The position numbers and the translations under genes were made by a program. Under the pieces are notes generated by a model that had not been told where the DNA came from, did not search any database, and saw only the letters and a program-made list of their open reading frames with translations. A stretch of 64,000 nt of DNA, from assembly GCF_900187855.1 (NCBI RefSeq), contig NZ_FYEG01000003.1:186001-250000 (forward strand). The letters run 5' to 3'. Below are positions 1 through 7,918 of the stretch, piece by piece (within the stretch, counting starts at the first letter, position 1; every line of letters begins with the position of its first letter). The DNA comes from Actinomyces minihominis. Lineage in GTDB: Bacteria > Actinomycetota > Actinomycetes > Actinomycetales > Actinomycetaceae.

Positions 1-117
1 GTTGGGGTTACCCGCCAGGAGAATGGTGGGTTCGCCGGACTCGTCCTTTATTCCAGCGGTTCCCGAAAGTGCAATGGAGTGGGGGCCCGAGGTCGGGGAG
101 CAGTGGGAGCAGCTCAC
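1..117 (-). CDS. feoB: FeoB ferrous iron transporter, N-terminal fragment (runs off the window edge)
   Basis: Only the first 39 codons are inside the window. The GTG start overlaps the feoA stop (GTGA), the usual tight coupling of feoAB. The fragment ends with TILLAGNPN, the beginning of the G1 (P-loop) motif GNPNVGKS of the FeoB GTPase domain, preceded by a short cysteine-containing N-terminal tail (CSHC at residues 3-6). FeoB is the inner-membrane Fe(II) transporter with an N-terminal G domain. The rest of the gene must lie beyond base 1. The identification rests on the P-loop start plus the feoA neighbour; there is no room for other domains to be seen. Confidence 0.85.
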   Translation of the reverse strand, partial: MSCSHCSPTSGPHSIALSGTAGIKDESGEPTILLAGNPN

Positions 118-356
118 CGGAGCGAACCCGACGGCGCGATGTCCTCAACCAGGATTCGCTGTGAACTGCGGTGGTCAACCGCAATGCGTGTGCCCGCAAT
201 GTTGATGACCCGGCCGCCAAAGGCCGCCCGATTTACCACGGAGAGTTCCGCACCCACCCGAATACCCAGTTCCCGAAGGCGCAACTCAAACTCTCGGTCC
301 ACGTCGACACTGAGAATCCGCGCCCGACTGCGCACGGGACACTTCGCAAGCTTCAT
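114..356 (-). CDS. feoA: FeoA-like ferrous iron transport accessory protein
   Basis: 80-aa protein starting MKLAKCPVRSRARILSV and containing a single small SH3-like FeoA domain (typical length 75-85 aa). FeoA supports Fe(II) uptake by the membrane GTPase FeoB, whose start overlaps its stop codon. The open frame continues 58 codons further upstream, but those residues are not FeoA-like and would run through a DtxR-type operator, so the ATG at 356 is preferred. The iron-box just upstream implies repression by iron-loaded DtxR/IdeR. Confident in family and operon; exact transport role is inferred from the family. Confidence 0.88.
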   Translation of the reverse strand: MKLAKCPVRSRARILSVDVDREFELRLRELGIRVGAELSVVNRAAFGGRVINIAGTRIAVDHRSSQRILVEDIAPSGSLR

Positions 357-361
357 ACCCC

Positions 362-380
362 TATGGTAAGCCTCACCTAA
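362..380 (-). promoter_or_regulatory. DtxR/IdeR-like iron box upstream of feoAB
   Basis: On the minus strand the 19 bases read TTAGGTGAGGCTTACCATA, close to the consensus TTAGGTTAGGCTAACCTAA (15 of 19 identical, with the palindromic core kept). It ends 6 nt before the feoA start codon, so bound repressor would cover the ribosome-binding region or early transcript. Fits iron-dependent repression of ferrous uptake. Confidence 0.75.
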
Positions 381-489
381 GCTCCCGTATAGATATTTCG
401 TGCAGGTTATGTTGCGTAAATGGGGGATCTCCCCCACACCCCGACTCGTTTGGGCCCTTGGTCCCAAGAATCGCTTGGGAGCAAAGACA

Positions 490-528
490 GGGGCCCGACC
501 CCCACCTTGCGGCGGAAGATCGGGCCCC
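490..528 (-). terminator. Probable terminator of ppdK
   Basis: Perfect 9-bp inverted repeat (GGGGCCCGA / TCGGGCCCC) around a 21-nt loop, starting 11 nt past the ppdK stop. The U-tract on the minus strand is weak (TGTCTTTGC). A second small stem (TCCCAAG/CTTGGGA, 462-480) follows. Confidence 0.5.
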
Positions 529-539
529 AAACTACTGGC

Positions 540-3242
540 TTACTCGCCCTGCATTACGACGGCGCGGCCTGCCTCAAGGCGAGCAACCGGAACGCGGAAC
601 GGCGAGCAGGAAACGTAGTTCAGACCCACCTTGTTGAAGAAGTGGATGGAAGCCGGATCGCCACCGTGCTCACCACAGACACCGAGCTTCAGCTCAGGCT
701 TGGTGGAACGGCCGCGCTCTGCGCCCATCTCAACCAGGCGACCCACACCGTTGACATCGATGGTTTCGAACGGTGAAACCCCAAAGACACCGGCTTCGAT
801 GTACTCGTCGAAGAAGGCGCCCTCAACGTCGTCACGTGAGAAGCCCCAGACAGTCTGGGTCAGGTCGTTGGTGCCGAACGAGAAGAAGTCGGCTTCACGA
901 GCCAGGTCCATGGCGGTAACAGCCGCGCGGGGCAGCTCGACCATGCAGCCGATCGGAATGTCCAGCTTGACGTTGAACTGCTCCTCAACAGCCTTCAGCT
1001 CGGGCTCCAGGAAGGAACGAACCAGCTGCTGCTCACGAATCGAAGCCACCAGCGGAACCATGATCTCCGGGCGAGGATCCAGTCCCTCTGTCTTCAGCTC
1101 GGCGGTTGCCTCAGCAATCGCGCGGGCCTGCAGCTTGAAGAGGCCGGGCAGGTAGAGGCCCAGGCGGACGCCACGCAGACCCAGCATCGGGTTCGCTTCG
1201 TGGAGGCGGCGCACCTCGGTCAGCAGGCGCTCGTCCTCAGCCGAGATCTCCTCGCCCATTGCCTTGGCAACGGCCGACTTAACCTCGAGGCTGGTGAGGT
1301 CCGGAAGGAACTCGTGGAGCGGCGGGTCAATCAGGCGGATGGTCATCGGCAGACCATCCATGGTGCGGAGCATCTCGAGGAAGTCACCCTTCTGGAGAAC
1401 CTCGAGGGCATCCAGTGCTTCCTGCTGGTCCTCAGAACCGGCTTCGGAGAGAATCACACGCTCAACCAGCGGACGACGGTCACCGAGGAACATGTGCTCG
1501 GTACGGCACAGGCCGATCCCCTGGGCGCCAAAGTCAATGGCGTGGCGGGCATCCATCGGGTTGTCTGCGTTGGCACGGACCTCCATGCGACGAACCTCGT
1601 CGGCGTGGGTGAGGATACGGTGAACCGAGTCGATCAGCTCAGCCGTCTCAGAGTCATCACCCGCGGCTGCCAGTCCGGCCTCAAGGCCCTCGAGAAGGTA
1701 GGTGGTAACTGCAGAATTCTCAACCTCAACCTCTCCGAGGAAGACCTCACCGGTTGAACCATCAATGGTGATGACATCTTCGGTGGTGAGGATGTAGTCG
1801 CCGACGCTCACGGTGCCTTCGGCAGCGCGAATGTCGAGGTCGTCTGCACCAACGACACAGGTGGTGCCCATGCCACGGGCAACAACGGCGGCGTGCGAGG
1901 TCTTACCACCGCGGGCAGTCAGAACGCCCTCGGCTGCAACCATGCCCGGAAGATCCTCCGGGTTGGTCTCGCGTCGAACCAGAACGCAGGCAATGCCGGC
2001 GGCGGCGTAGGCCTCAGCCTGGTCGTTGTTGAAGGCGATGCGGCCAACAGCGGCACCCGGTGAAGCAGCCATGCCCTTGGCGATCAGGGTCTTCTCAGCG
2101 GTAGCTGAGATCTGCGGGAACATCAGGTGGGTCAGCTGCTCACCGGTGACGCGCTCCAGAGCCTCATCACGGGTAATCAGCTTCTCGTCGACCAGCTGGA
2201 TGGCAACGCGGAAGGCGGCGCCAGCGGTGCGCTTACCAACACGGGTCTGCAGCATCCACAGCTTGCCCTCCTGGATCGTGAACTCGATGTCACAGAGGTC
2301 CTGGTAGTGGGTCTCAAGCTTGCGCATGATGGCGCGCAGTTCCTTGTACGCCGCGGGATCCTGATCCTCAAGTGCCGCCAGCGGCTCGGTGTTACGGATA
2401 CCCGCAACAACGTCCTCACCCTGGGCGTTCATCAGGTAGTCACCGTAAACGCCGGAGTGGCCGGTGGAGGGGTCACGGGTGAAGCAGACACCGGTACCCG
2501 AGGTGTCACCCAGGTTGCCGAAGACCATGGTCTGAACGTTGACAGCGGTTCCCAGGTCCTCAGGGATCAGCTCGCGGCGGCGGTAGATCTTGGCGCGCTC
2601 GGTGTTCCAGGAACGGAAGACGGCCTCAACGGCCATGTCCATCTGTTCGCGGGGATCCTGGGGGAACGGCTTACCCGTCTCCTTCTCAACGATCTCCTTG
2701 TACTTGGCGACCAGCTTCTTCCAGTCGTCAGCGGTGAGGTCGGTGTCGGCCTCCTTGCCGAGCTCTTCCTTCAGATCCTCCAGGGCATCGCCAAACAGAT
2801 CGCCATCAACGTCGAGGACGGTCTTGCCAAACATCTGGATCAGGCGGCGGTAGGAGTCCCATGCGAAACGCTCGTCGGCGTCGCGTGCCAGACCCTTGAC
2901 CGACTCATCATTGAGTCCGATGTTGAGAACGGTTTCCATCATGCCGGGCATGGAGAACTTTGCGCCCGAGCGAACCGAAACCAGAAGCGGGTGCTCCGAG
3001 TCACCGAGTTCGCGTCCCATGGTCTCTTCAACCTTGCGCAGTTCCTTGGTGACCTCGGTCGACAGCTCTTCGGGAACCGAGCCGGACTCAAGGTAGACGC
3101 GGCATGCCTCAGTCGTGATGGTGAATCCGGGGGGAACGGGAAGGCCCAGGCGCGTCATTTCTGCGAGGTTGGCACCCTTACCACCGAGAAGATCCTTCTG
3201 ATCCTTGTCACCCTGGGAGAAGTCATAAACGTATTTGACCAT
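540..3242 (-). CDS. ppdK: Pyruvate, phosphate dikinase
   Basis: 900 aa, the normal length of PPDK, which interconverts pyruvate + ATP + Pi and PEP + AMP + PPi. Order: N-terminal ATP-grasp nucleotide-binding domain (begins KYVYDFSQGDKDQKDLLGGK), central swivelling domain with the phosphorylated histidine in GGKTSHAAVVARG (about residue 465), C-terminal PEP/pyruvate TIM barrel with the catalytic cysteine in LGVCGEHGG (about residue 860). The start MVKYVYDF matches the family; a GGAGG lies 12 nt upstream. The frame stays open 17 codons further, but that extension is not PPDK-like. A DosR-type box lies about 140 nt upstream, so hypoxia control is possible (inference). Confidence 0.97.
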   Translation of the reverse strand: MVKYVYDFSQGDKDQKDLLGGKGANLAEMTRLGLPVPPGFTITTEACRVYLESGSVPEELSTEVTKELRKVEETMGRELGDSEHPLLVSVRSGAKFSMPGMMETVLNIGLNDESVKGLARDADERFAWDSYRRLIQMFGKTVLDVDGDLFGDALEDLKEELGKEADTDLTADDWKKLVAKYKEIVEKETGKPFPQDPREQMDMAVEAVFRSWNTERAKIYRRRELIPEDLGTAVNVQTMVFGNLGDTSGTGVCFTRDPSTGHSGVYGDYLMNAQGEDVVAGIRNTEPLAALEDQDPAAYKELRAIMRKLETHYQDLCDIEFTIQEGKLWMLQTRVGKRTAGAAFRVAIQLVDEKLITRDEALERVTGEQLTHLMFPQISATAEKTLIAKGMAASPGAAVGRIAFNNDQAEAYAAAGIACVLVRRETNPEDLPGMVAAEGVLTARGGKTSHAAVVARGMGTTCVVGADDLDIRAAEGTVSVGDYILTTEDVITIDGSTGEVFLGEVEVENSAVTTYLLEGLEAGLAAAGDDSETAELIDSVHRILTHADEVRRMEVRANADNPMDARHAIDFGAQGIGLCRTEHMFLGDRRPLVERVILSEAGSEDQQEALDALEVLQKGDFLEMLRTMDGLPMTIRLIDPPLHEFLPDLTSLEVKSAVAKAMGEEISAEDERLLTEVRRLHEANPMLGLRGVRLGLYLPGLFKLQARAIAEATAELKTEGLDPRPEIMVPLVASIREQQLVRSFLEPELKAVEEQFNVKLDIPIGCMVELPRAAVTAMDLAREADFFSFGTNDLTQTVWGFSRDDVEGAFFDEYIEAGVFGVSPFETIDVNGVGRLVEMGAERGRSTKPELKLGVCGEHGGDPASIHFFNKVGLNYVSCSPFRVPVARLEAGRAVVMQGE

Positions 3243-3383
3243 TTGTCGATCAAGCCTCCGTGCTAGTTCGTCGGCGCCGGGAGCGGCTGCCAATTCGTCA
3301 CAACATTGCGACGCACGAGGGCCAGTTTAGCAATCATTCCCCCCGAGCTATTTGCTCACTTTGTGGCACAGGCCTCTAATCGG

Positions 3384-3397
3384 GGGACTTTCGCCCT
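3384..3397. promoter_or_regulatory. DosR/DevR-like box upstream of ppdK
   Basis: Plus-strand sequence GGGACTTTCGCCCT matches the mycobacterial DosR consensus GGGACTTTNGNCCC at 11 of 12 specified positions (only the last base differs). It sits in the 267-nt region between clpC and ppdK, 142 nt before the ppdK start codon, with AT-richer sequence downstream in which a -10 could lie. No DosR gene is visible here, so this is a motif match only. Confidence 0.4.
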
Positions 3398-3457
3398 AAA
3401 CGTACGCAACCCGCGTCAGCTAAGTCATGGAGTCGCAAAGGTTACTTATGGGCATAG

Positions 3458-3498
3458 AAAAACGCGAGGGGTGGAACCAATCGACTCCACCCCTCGCG
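3458..3498 (-). terminator. Rho-independent terminator of clpC
   Basis: Perfect 13-bp stem (3463-3475 with 3486-3498), 10-nt loop, followed on the minus strand by TTTTT (3458-3462). It begins 12 nt after the clpC stop. Textbook intrinsic terminator. Confidence 0.9.
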
Positions 3499-3509
3499 CT
3501 GACAGGCTG

Positions 3510-6017
3510 CTAGCCCTCAATCAGCATTTCTACGTCCGGGAAGACCGGATTGACCTCTCCGTTGAAGGAGAACTCGGGCTTGCCATCGACCTCCTGAACT
3601 CCAACGGTGACAACGTCACCGGGCTTGATGGTTCCGAAGAGAATCCTCTCAGAGACGGCGTCCTCAATATCGCGCTGGATTACGCGACGCAGAGGACGGG
3701 CTCCAAGAACCGGATCGTAACCACGATCAGCCAGAAGCTCGCGGGCCTCATCCGTCAGCTGCAGACCCATGTCCTGCTCCATCATGCGCTTGCGCAGACG
3801 GTCGATCATCAGGTCCACGATGGTCCGGATATCCTCGCGGGTCAGCGGCGGGAAGATCACCACTTCGTCTACGCGGTTGAGGAACTCGGGGCGGAAGTGC
3901 TGCTTCAGCTCTTCGTTGACCTTGGCCTTCATCCGGTCATAGTCGTGGGTCATTGCGTCGCCGGACTGGAAGCCGGTGATGACACCCTTATTAATGTCGC
4001 GGGTACCGAGGTTGGTGGTCATCAGGATGACCGTGTTCTTGAAGTCAACCTTGCGTCCCTGCGAGTCCGTCAGGTGACCTTCTTCAAGAATCTGCAGCAG
4101 CGAGTTGAAGATATCCGGGTGGGCCTTCTCGACCTCATCGAACAGCACCACGGAGAAGGGACGACGACGGACCTTTTCAGTCAGCTGTCCACCCTCGTCG
4201 TAGCCGACGTAGCCCGGAGGCGCACCGAAGAGACGCGATGCTGTGTGCTTCTCCGAGTACTCGGACATATCCAGCTGGATCAGCGCGTCCTCATCACCAA
4301 AGAGGAACTCGGCCAAGGTCTTGGCCAACTCGGTCTTACCGACACCGGTGGGTCCGGCGAAGATGAACGAACCACCGGGACGCTTCGGGTCCTTCAGACC
4401 CGCGCGGCTGCGACGAATCGACTGCGCCAGGGCCTTGACCGCCTCATACTGACCGACGACGCGCTTGTGCAGCTCGTCCTCCATCTTGATCAGCTTGGTG
4501 GTTTCAGTCTGGGTCAGCTTCACGACCGGAATGCCGGTGGACATGGCCAACACCTGGGCGATGTCTTCCTCTGTGACCTCAAGGATCTCGGTTTCACCAG
4601 CTCCGCGCCACTGGGCCTCACGTTCCTGGCGACGGGTGGAAAGCTTCTGCTCCTCGTCACGCAGGCTTGCCGCCCGCTCAAAGTCCTGGTTGTCAATGGC
4701 CGACTCTTTGGCCTGACGAACCTCGGCAATCTTGTCATCGAGCTCGCGGATTTCCGGCGGCGCAGTCATACGACGAATCCGCAGTCGGGCTCCGGCCTCA
4801 TCCATCAGGTCGATCGCCTTGTCGGGAAGGAAACGGTCCGAAATGTAGCGGTCCGCAAGCGTCGCCGAAGCCTCAACGGCCTCATCGGTGATAACCACCT
4901 TGTGGTGGGCCTCGTAGCGGTCGCGCAGACCCTTCAGAATGCCGACGGTCTCTTCCATCGATGGCTCATCGACCTTAACCGGCTGGAAGCGACGCTCAAG
5001 TGCGGCGTCCTTCTCAATGTGCTTGCGGTACTCATCCAGCGTGGTGGCGCCAATGGTCTGCAGTTCACCTCGGGCCAGCATGGGTTTCAGCATCTGGGCG
5101 GCGTCAATCGATCCCTCAGCGGCGCCCGCACCCACCAGGGTGTGGATCTCGTCGATGAAGATGATGATGTCGCCCCGGGTGCGGATCTCTTTGAGGACCT
5201 TCTTGAGGCGCTCTTCAAAGTCACCGCGGTAGCGTGAACCTGCCACCAGCGAACCCATGTCGAGGCTGTAGATCTGCTTGCCCTTGATGGTCTCGGGAAC
5301 ATCTCCGTGGATGATCGCCTGCGCCAGGCCCTCTACTACCGCTGTCTTACCCACACCGGGTTCACCGATGAGGACGGGGTTGTTCTTGGTGCGACGTGAG
5401 AGGACCTGCATAACCCGTTCCATCTCAGACTTACGTCCGATGACGGGGTCGAGCTTGCCCTCACGGGCCGCCTGGGTGAGGTTACGGCCAAACTGCTCAA
5501 GGAGGGCGGAGTTACCGCGCTCCTTATCGCGCACCGGCGCACCGCTGGTTCCCACGGCCTCACGGCCATCGCCCTGGGTCTGGTAGCCCTGCAGTAGCTG
5601 CATGACGGCCTTGCGGATCTTCTGGGGATTGGCATCAAGCTTGTGCAGAACCTGGGCTGCAACGCCATCGCCCTCACGCAGCAGGCCGAGCAGGAGGTGC
5701 TCGGTGCCGATGTAGTTGTGACCGAGCTGCAGTGCCTCGCGGAACGACAGTTCGAAGACGCGCTTGGCACGCGGGGTGAAGGGAATGTGCCCCTCAACAG
5801 GCTTCTCGCCCTCACCGATCAGTTCGGTGACCGCCGCGCGGGCGTCCTCAAGCTTGATACCGGTCATTTCCATCGCCTTGGCAGCCACCCCGTCGGCCTC
5901 ATGAATGAGGCCGAGGAGGAGGTGCTCCGTGCCGATGTAGTTGTGCTCCAGTCCGCGCGCCTCTTCCTGGGCGAGGACGATGACACGGCGGGCCCGGTCG
6001 GTAAATCTCTCGAACAT
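3510..6017 (-). CDS. clpC: ClpC-type AAA+ unfoldase of the Clp protease
   Basis: 835 aa. Two N-terminal Clp repeats (about residues 1-150), first AAA+ domain with Walker A GEPGVGKT (218-225), a coiled-coil middle region ([15 protein letters not shown]), second AAA+ domain with Walker A GPTGVGKT (about 555) and a C-terminal D2-small domain. This is the actinobacterial ClpC (ClpC1) class, the hexameric ATPase that feeds substrates to ClpP. ATG start preceded by AAGGGGG. It has its own terminator downstream and a 120-nt leader upstream with a hairpin, so it is probably monocistronic. No frameshift or missing motif seen. Confidence 0.97.
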   Translation of the reverse strand: MFERFTDRARRVIVLAQEEARGLEHNYIGTEHLLLGLIHEADGVAAKAMEMTGIKLEDARAAVTELIGEGEKPVEGHIPFTPRAKRVFELSFREALQLGHNYIGTEHLLLGLLREGDGVAAQVLHKLDANPQKIRKAVMQLLQGYQTQGDGREAVGTSGAPVRDKERGNSALLEQFGRNLTQAAREGKLDPVIGRKSEMERVMQVLSRRTKNNPVLIGEPGVGKTAVVEGLAQAIIHGDVPETIKGKQIYSLDMGSLVAGSRYRGDFEERLKKVLKEIRTRGDIIIFIDEIHTLVGAGAAEGSIDAAQMLKPMLARGELQTIGATTLDEYRKHIEKDAALERRFQPVKVDEPSMEETVGILKGLRDRYEAHHKVVITDEAVEASATLADRYISDRFLPDKAIDLMDEAGARLRIRRMTAPPEIRELDDKIAEVRQAKESAIDNQDFERAASLRDEEQKLSTRRQEREAQWRGAGETEILEVTEEDIAQVLAMSTGIPVVKLTQTETTKLIKMEDELHKRVVGQYEAVKALAQSIRRSRAGLKDPKRPGGSFIFAGPTGVGKTELAKTLAEFLFGDEDALIQLDMSEYSEKHTASRLFGAPPGYVGYDEGGQLTEKVRRRPFSVVLFDEVEKAHPDIFNSLLQILEEGHLTDSQGRKVDFKNTVILMTTNLGTRDINKGVITGFQSGDAMTHDYDRMKAKVNEELKQHFRPEFLNRVDEVVIFPPLTREDIRTIVDLMIDRLRKRMMEQDMGLQLTDEARELLADRGYDPVLGARPLRRVIQRDIEDAVSERILFGTIKPGDVVTVGVQEVDGKPEFSFNGEVNPVFPDVEMLIEG

Positions 6018-6052
6018 GGCAACCCCCTTGGGATGGTGTGGCCGGTATTTCA

Positions 6053-6099
6053 GGGCGCTCCGGATATGGTGCGCCGACTACTGACAGAGTAGAGCGCCC
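6053..6099. repeat. Hairpin between dtd and clpC
   Basis: Outer 8-bp arms GGGCGCTC (6053-6060) and GAGCGCCC (6092-6099) enclose a nested inverted repeat CTACT-5-AGTAG (6078-6092). It lies 39 nt past the dtd stop and 36 nt before the clpC start, so it may end the cyclase-dtd transcript or act in the clpC leader. No U-tract follows. Confidence 0.4.
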
Positions 6100-6137
6100 C
6101 GGTGGTGACGGGGGGAATGTTCGCTGAAGGCGTGGGT

Positions 6138-6566
6138 TCAGCGGGTATCAACAATAAGCGTGACGGGGCCGTTGTTGATGAGGGCAACATCCATCATGGC
6201 GCCGAATCGACCGGTGGCGGTCTCTATCCCGCGCTGACGGAGGGCTTCGACCACGGCCTCGACCAGGGGTTCGGCGACCGGTCCGGGCGCGGCATCGGAC
6301 CACGAGGGGCGCGTCCCCTTCTTCGTCCTGGCCTGCAGGGTGAACTGGGAGATCACGAGGACGGGAGCTCCCACCGACTCAAGGGACTGCTCGTCCTCGA
6401 GGATCCGCAGTGTCGCGATGCGCCGCGCCAGCTTCTCTGCATCCTCAACGGTGTCTTCCCTGTGAACACCAACTAGGGCAACCAGTCCGGGACGATTGAT
6501 TTCACCGACCACCTCGCCCCCAACTGTTACGGAGGCGCGCAGGGCCCGCTGCAGAACCGCCTTCAC
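6138..6566 (-). CDS. dtd: D-aminoacyl-tRNA deacylase
   Basis: 142 aa, normal length. Dtd removes D-amino acids (and glycine mischarged on tRNA-Ala) from tRNAs. Visible signatures: N-terminal AVLQRALRASVTV, the SQFTL active-site loop (about residue 72) and the C-terminal NGPVT motif (about residue 132), which form the paired cross-subunit active site. GTG start overlapping the upstream cyclase stop as GTGA, so the two genes are translationally coupled. No anomalies. Confidence 0.95.
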   Translation of the reverse strand: MKAVLQRALRASVTVGGEVVGEINRPGLVALVGVHREDTVEDAEKLARRIATLRILEDEQSLESVGAPVLVISQFTLQARTKKGTRPSWSDAAPGPVAEPLVEAVVEALRQRGIETATGRFGAMMDVALINNGPVTLIVDTR

Positions 6567-7726
6567 TCACTCACCCTGCGCAGTCGATAGGGAGAGACGC
6601 GTCCCAGGCCACGAAGTTCGGTGGAGGGGAACTCTTGAATCTCGTACTCGCTGCGAACCGAGGACGAGTCGATGGCGGTCGCAGTCTTGGCATCGGTGAG
6701 GATGCTCCAGCGGGGGGCGATATCAACCAGGCGTGCAGCGAGGTTCACCGAGGGGCCAAAGACATCGCCGCTGCGAGAGAAGACATCGCCCTGGATGAAT
6801 GAGGCACGAACCGGAAGGATGCCCTCCGCCATCTTGAGGCTATCGATAAGACTGGTGACGACTTCGAGGCCTGTTTCGAGGTCATCGGCAATGAAGAACA
6901 CGGAGTCACCAATCATCTTGACGACCCGTCCCCCGGCAGAGGTGACCACGGTGCGACAGAGGTACTCGAAGCGCTCCACCAGCCCGACCAAATCGGCGCC
7001 CATAACCGAGGCGGTGTGGGTGTAGGAGGACATGTCGACAAACCCAAAGGAGCGACTGAGGGGGAAGCGGCGCTTCGAGTGGTCGGTTCCCCGGGCTGCG
7101 ATCTCTCGCGTCATACGTTCGATGAGTGAGTACATCCGGCGACGCCAGGCGTACACCATCTGTTCTTCCAGGGGCTGCACCATCTGCTGCATTTCATCGA
7201 TGGCGACGACGCGGGCGGAGGTGTCATCAAGGCCGAGTCGGCGCTCAACCCCCTCAACGAGAGCCTCGATCTCCCAGAGGGCGAGCCGGTCTGTGAGGTG
7301 GGCCTGGGCTCGCGCCAGGGAGGCGGCGGTGTTGGGGGCAAGTTTGGCGCGGAGAGTCGCGCTAAACCAGTTCTCAAACACCTCGTAGTCGCGCTCGGTG
7401 AAGCTGACCTGGTCGTGTTCACTGGGCGCAAAACCCATCTCTAACAGGTAGGTATGCACCTCTTCGAGAGAAATTCCCGATCGCTCGGCAAAGTCATTGG
7501 CAGTTAGGGTCGGTTCGCCTCCGAGCAGGAGATCCCGGTACTCATCCAACGTCCTCGACTCAACCTCGCGGCCCACAAGCTCTCCATTTCCAGCAACCAT
7601 TCCGAAGTCATCGACCCCACTGCGCATCTCGAGCAGCTCCGGTAGTTCGTGCGCGCGCATCACTTCCGAGGCATCCTTGATGCCCCGATCAACCAGAGGG
7701 TCAAGTGTGGCGTGGGTCACTTGCAA
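6563..7726 (-). CDS. Class III adenylate cyclase with N-terminal regulatory domain
   Basis: 387 aa. The C-terminal half is a complete class III cyclase domain: metal Asp in FGFVDMSSYT (D231), second metal Asp in MIGDSVFF (D274), purine-specifying Lys (K270), and transition-state Asn/Arg in SVNLAARL (N328, R332). The N-terminal about 200 residues resemble the autoinhibitory module of mycobacterial pH-sensing cyclase Rv1264 (Ad_Cy_reg-type). No membrane segment, so a soluble cyclase. TTG start with GAGGG 7 nt upstream. All catalytic residues are present, so it should make cAMP; the signal sensed is unknown. Coupled to dtd by a 4-nt overlap. Confidence 0.88.
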   Translation of the reverse strand: MQVTHATLDPLVDRGIKDASEVMRAHELPELLEMRSGVDDFGMVAGNGELVGREVESRTLDEYRDLLLGGEPTLTANDFAERSGISLEEVHTYLLEMGFAPSEHDQVSFTERDYEVFENWFSATLRAKLAPNTAASLARAQAHLTDRLALWEIEALVEGVERRLGLDDTSARVVAIDEMQQMVQPLEEQMVYAWRRRMYSLIERMTREIAARGTDHSKRRFPLSRSFGFVDMSSYTHTASVMGADLVGLVERFEYLCRTVVTSAGGRVVKMIGDSVFFIADDLETGLEVVTSLIDSLKMAEGILPVRASFIQGDVFSRSGDVFGPSVNLAARLVDIAPRWSILTDAKTATAIDSSSVRSEYEIQEFPSTELRGLGRVSPYRLRRVSE

Positions 7727-7906
7727 AGTGTAACCCTCGTGCTGAGATTCGCCTAGTCAGCCTACCGCCGGTGTCTGGCCATTTACCCCGTAGTGACAGT
7801 CAAATCTTCAGGACATCAGCTTAGAACGGAAAAATGGCGGCCCTGACACTTCTTGCCGTCATTGCGCCACATCCCACCGCTCCCCATCCGGGCTGGCCTC
7901 ACAACG

Positions 7907-7912
7907 TAGGGT
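7907..7912 (+). promoter_or_regulatory. -10 box of a leaderless gene (DUF885)
   Basis: TAGGGT followed by exactly 6 nt and then the ATG at 7919, with no Shine-Dalgarno in between. Spacing fits transcription starting at the start codon. Confidence 0.55.
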
Positions 7913-7918
7913 TGATCT

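Noticed and set aside
421-436. Near-palindrome TGGGGGATCTCCCCCA
   Set aside because: Loop too small for a stable hairpin beyond 6 bp and no link to a gene start; likely part of the ppdK terminator region.
2127-3266. 379-codon open frame on the plus strand opposite ppdK
   Set aside because: Antisense shadow of ppdK; no ribosome-binding site and no protein-like features.
3306-5237. Long open frame (643 codons) on the plus strand opposite clpC
   Set aside because: It is the antisense of a fully recognisable clpC gene; its residues show no family pattern and arise from GC-rich codon usage.
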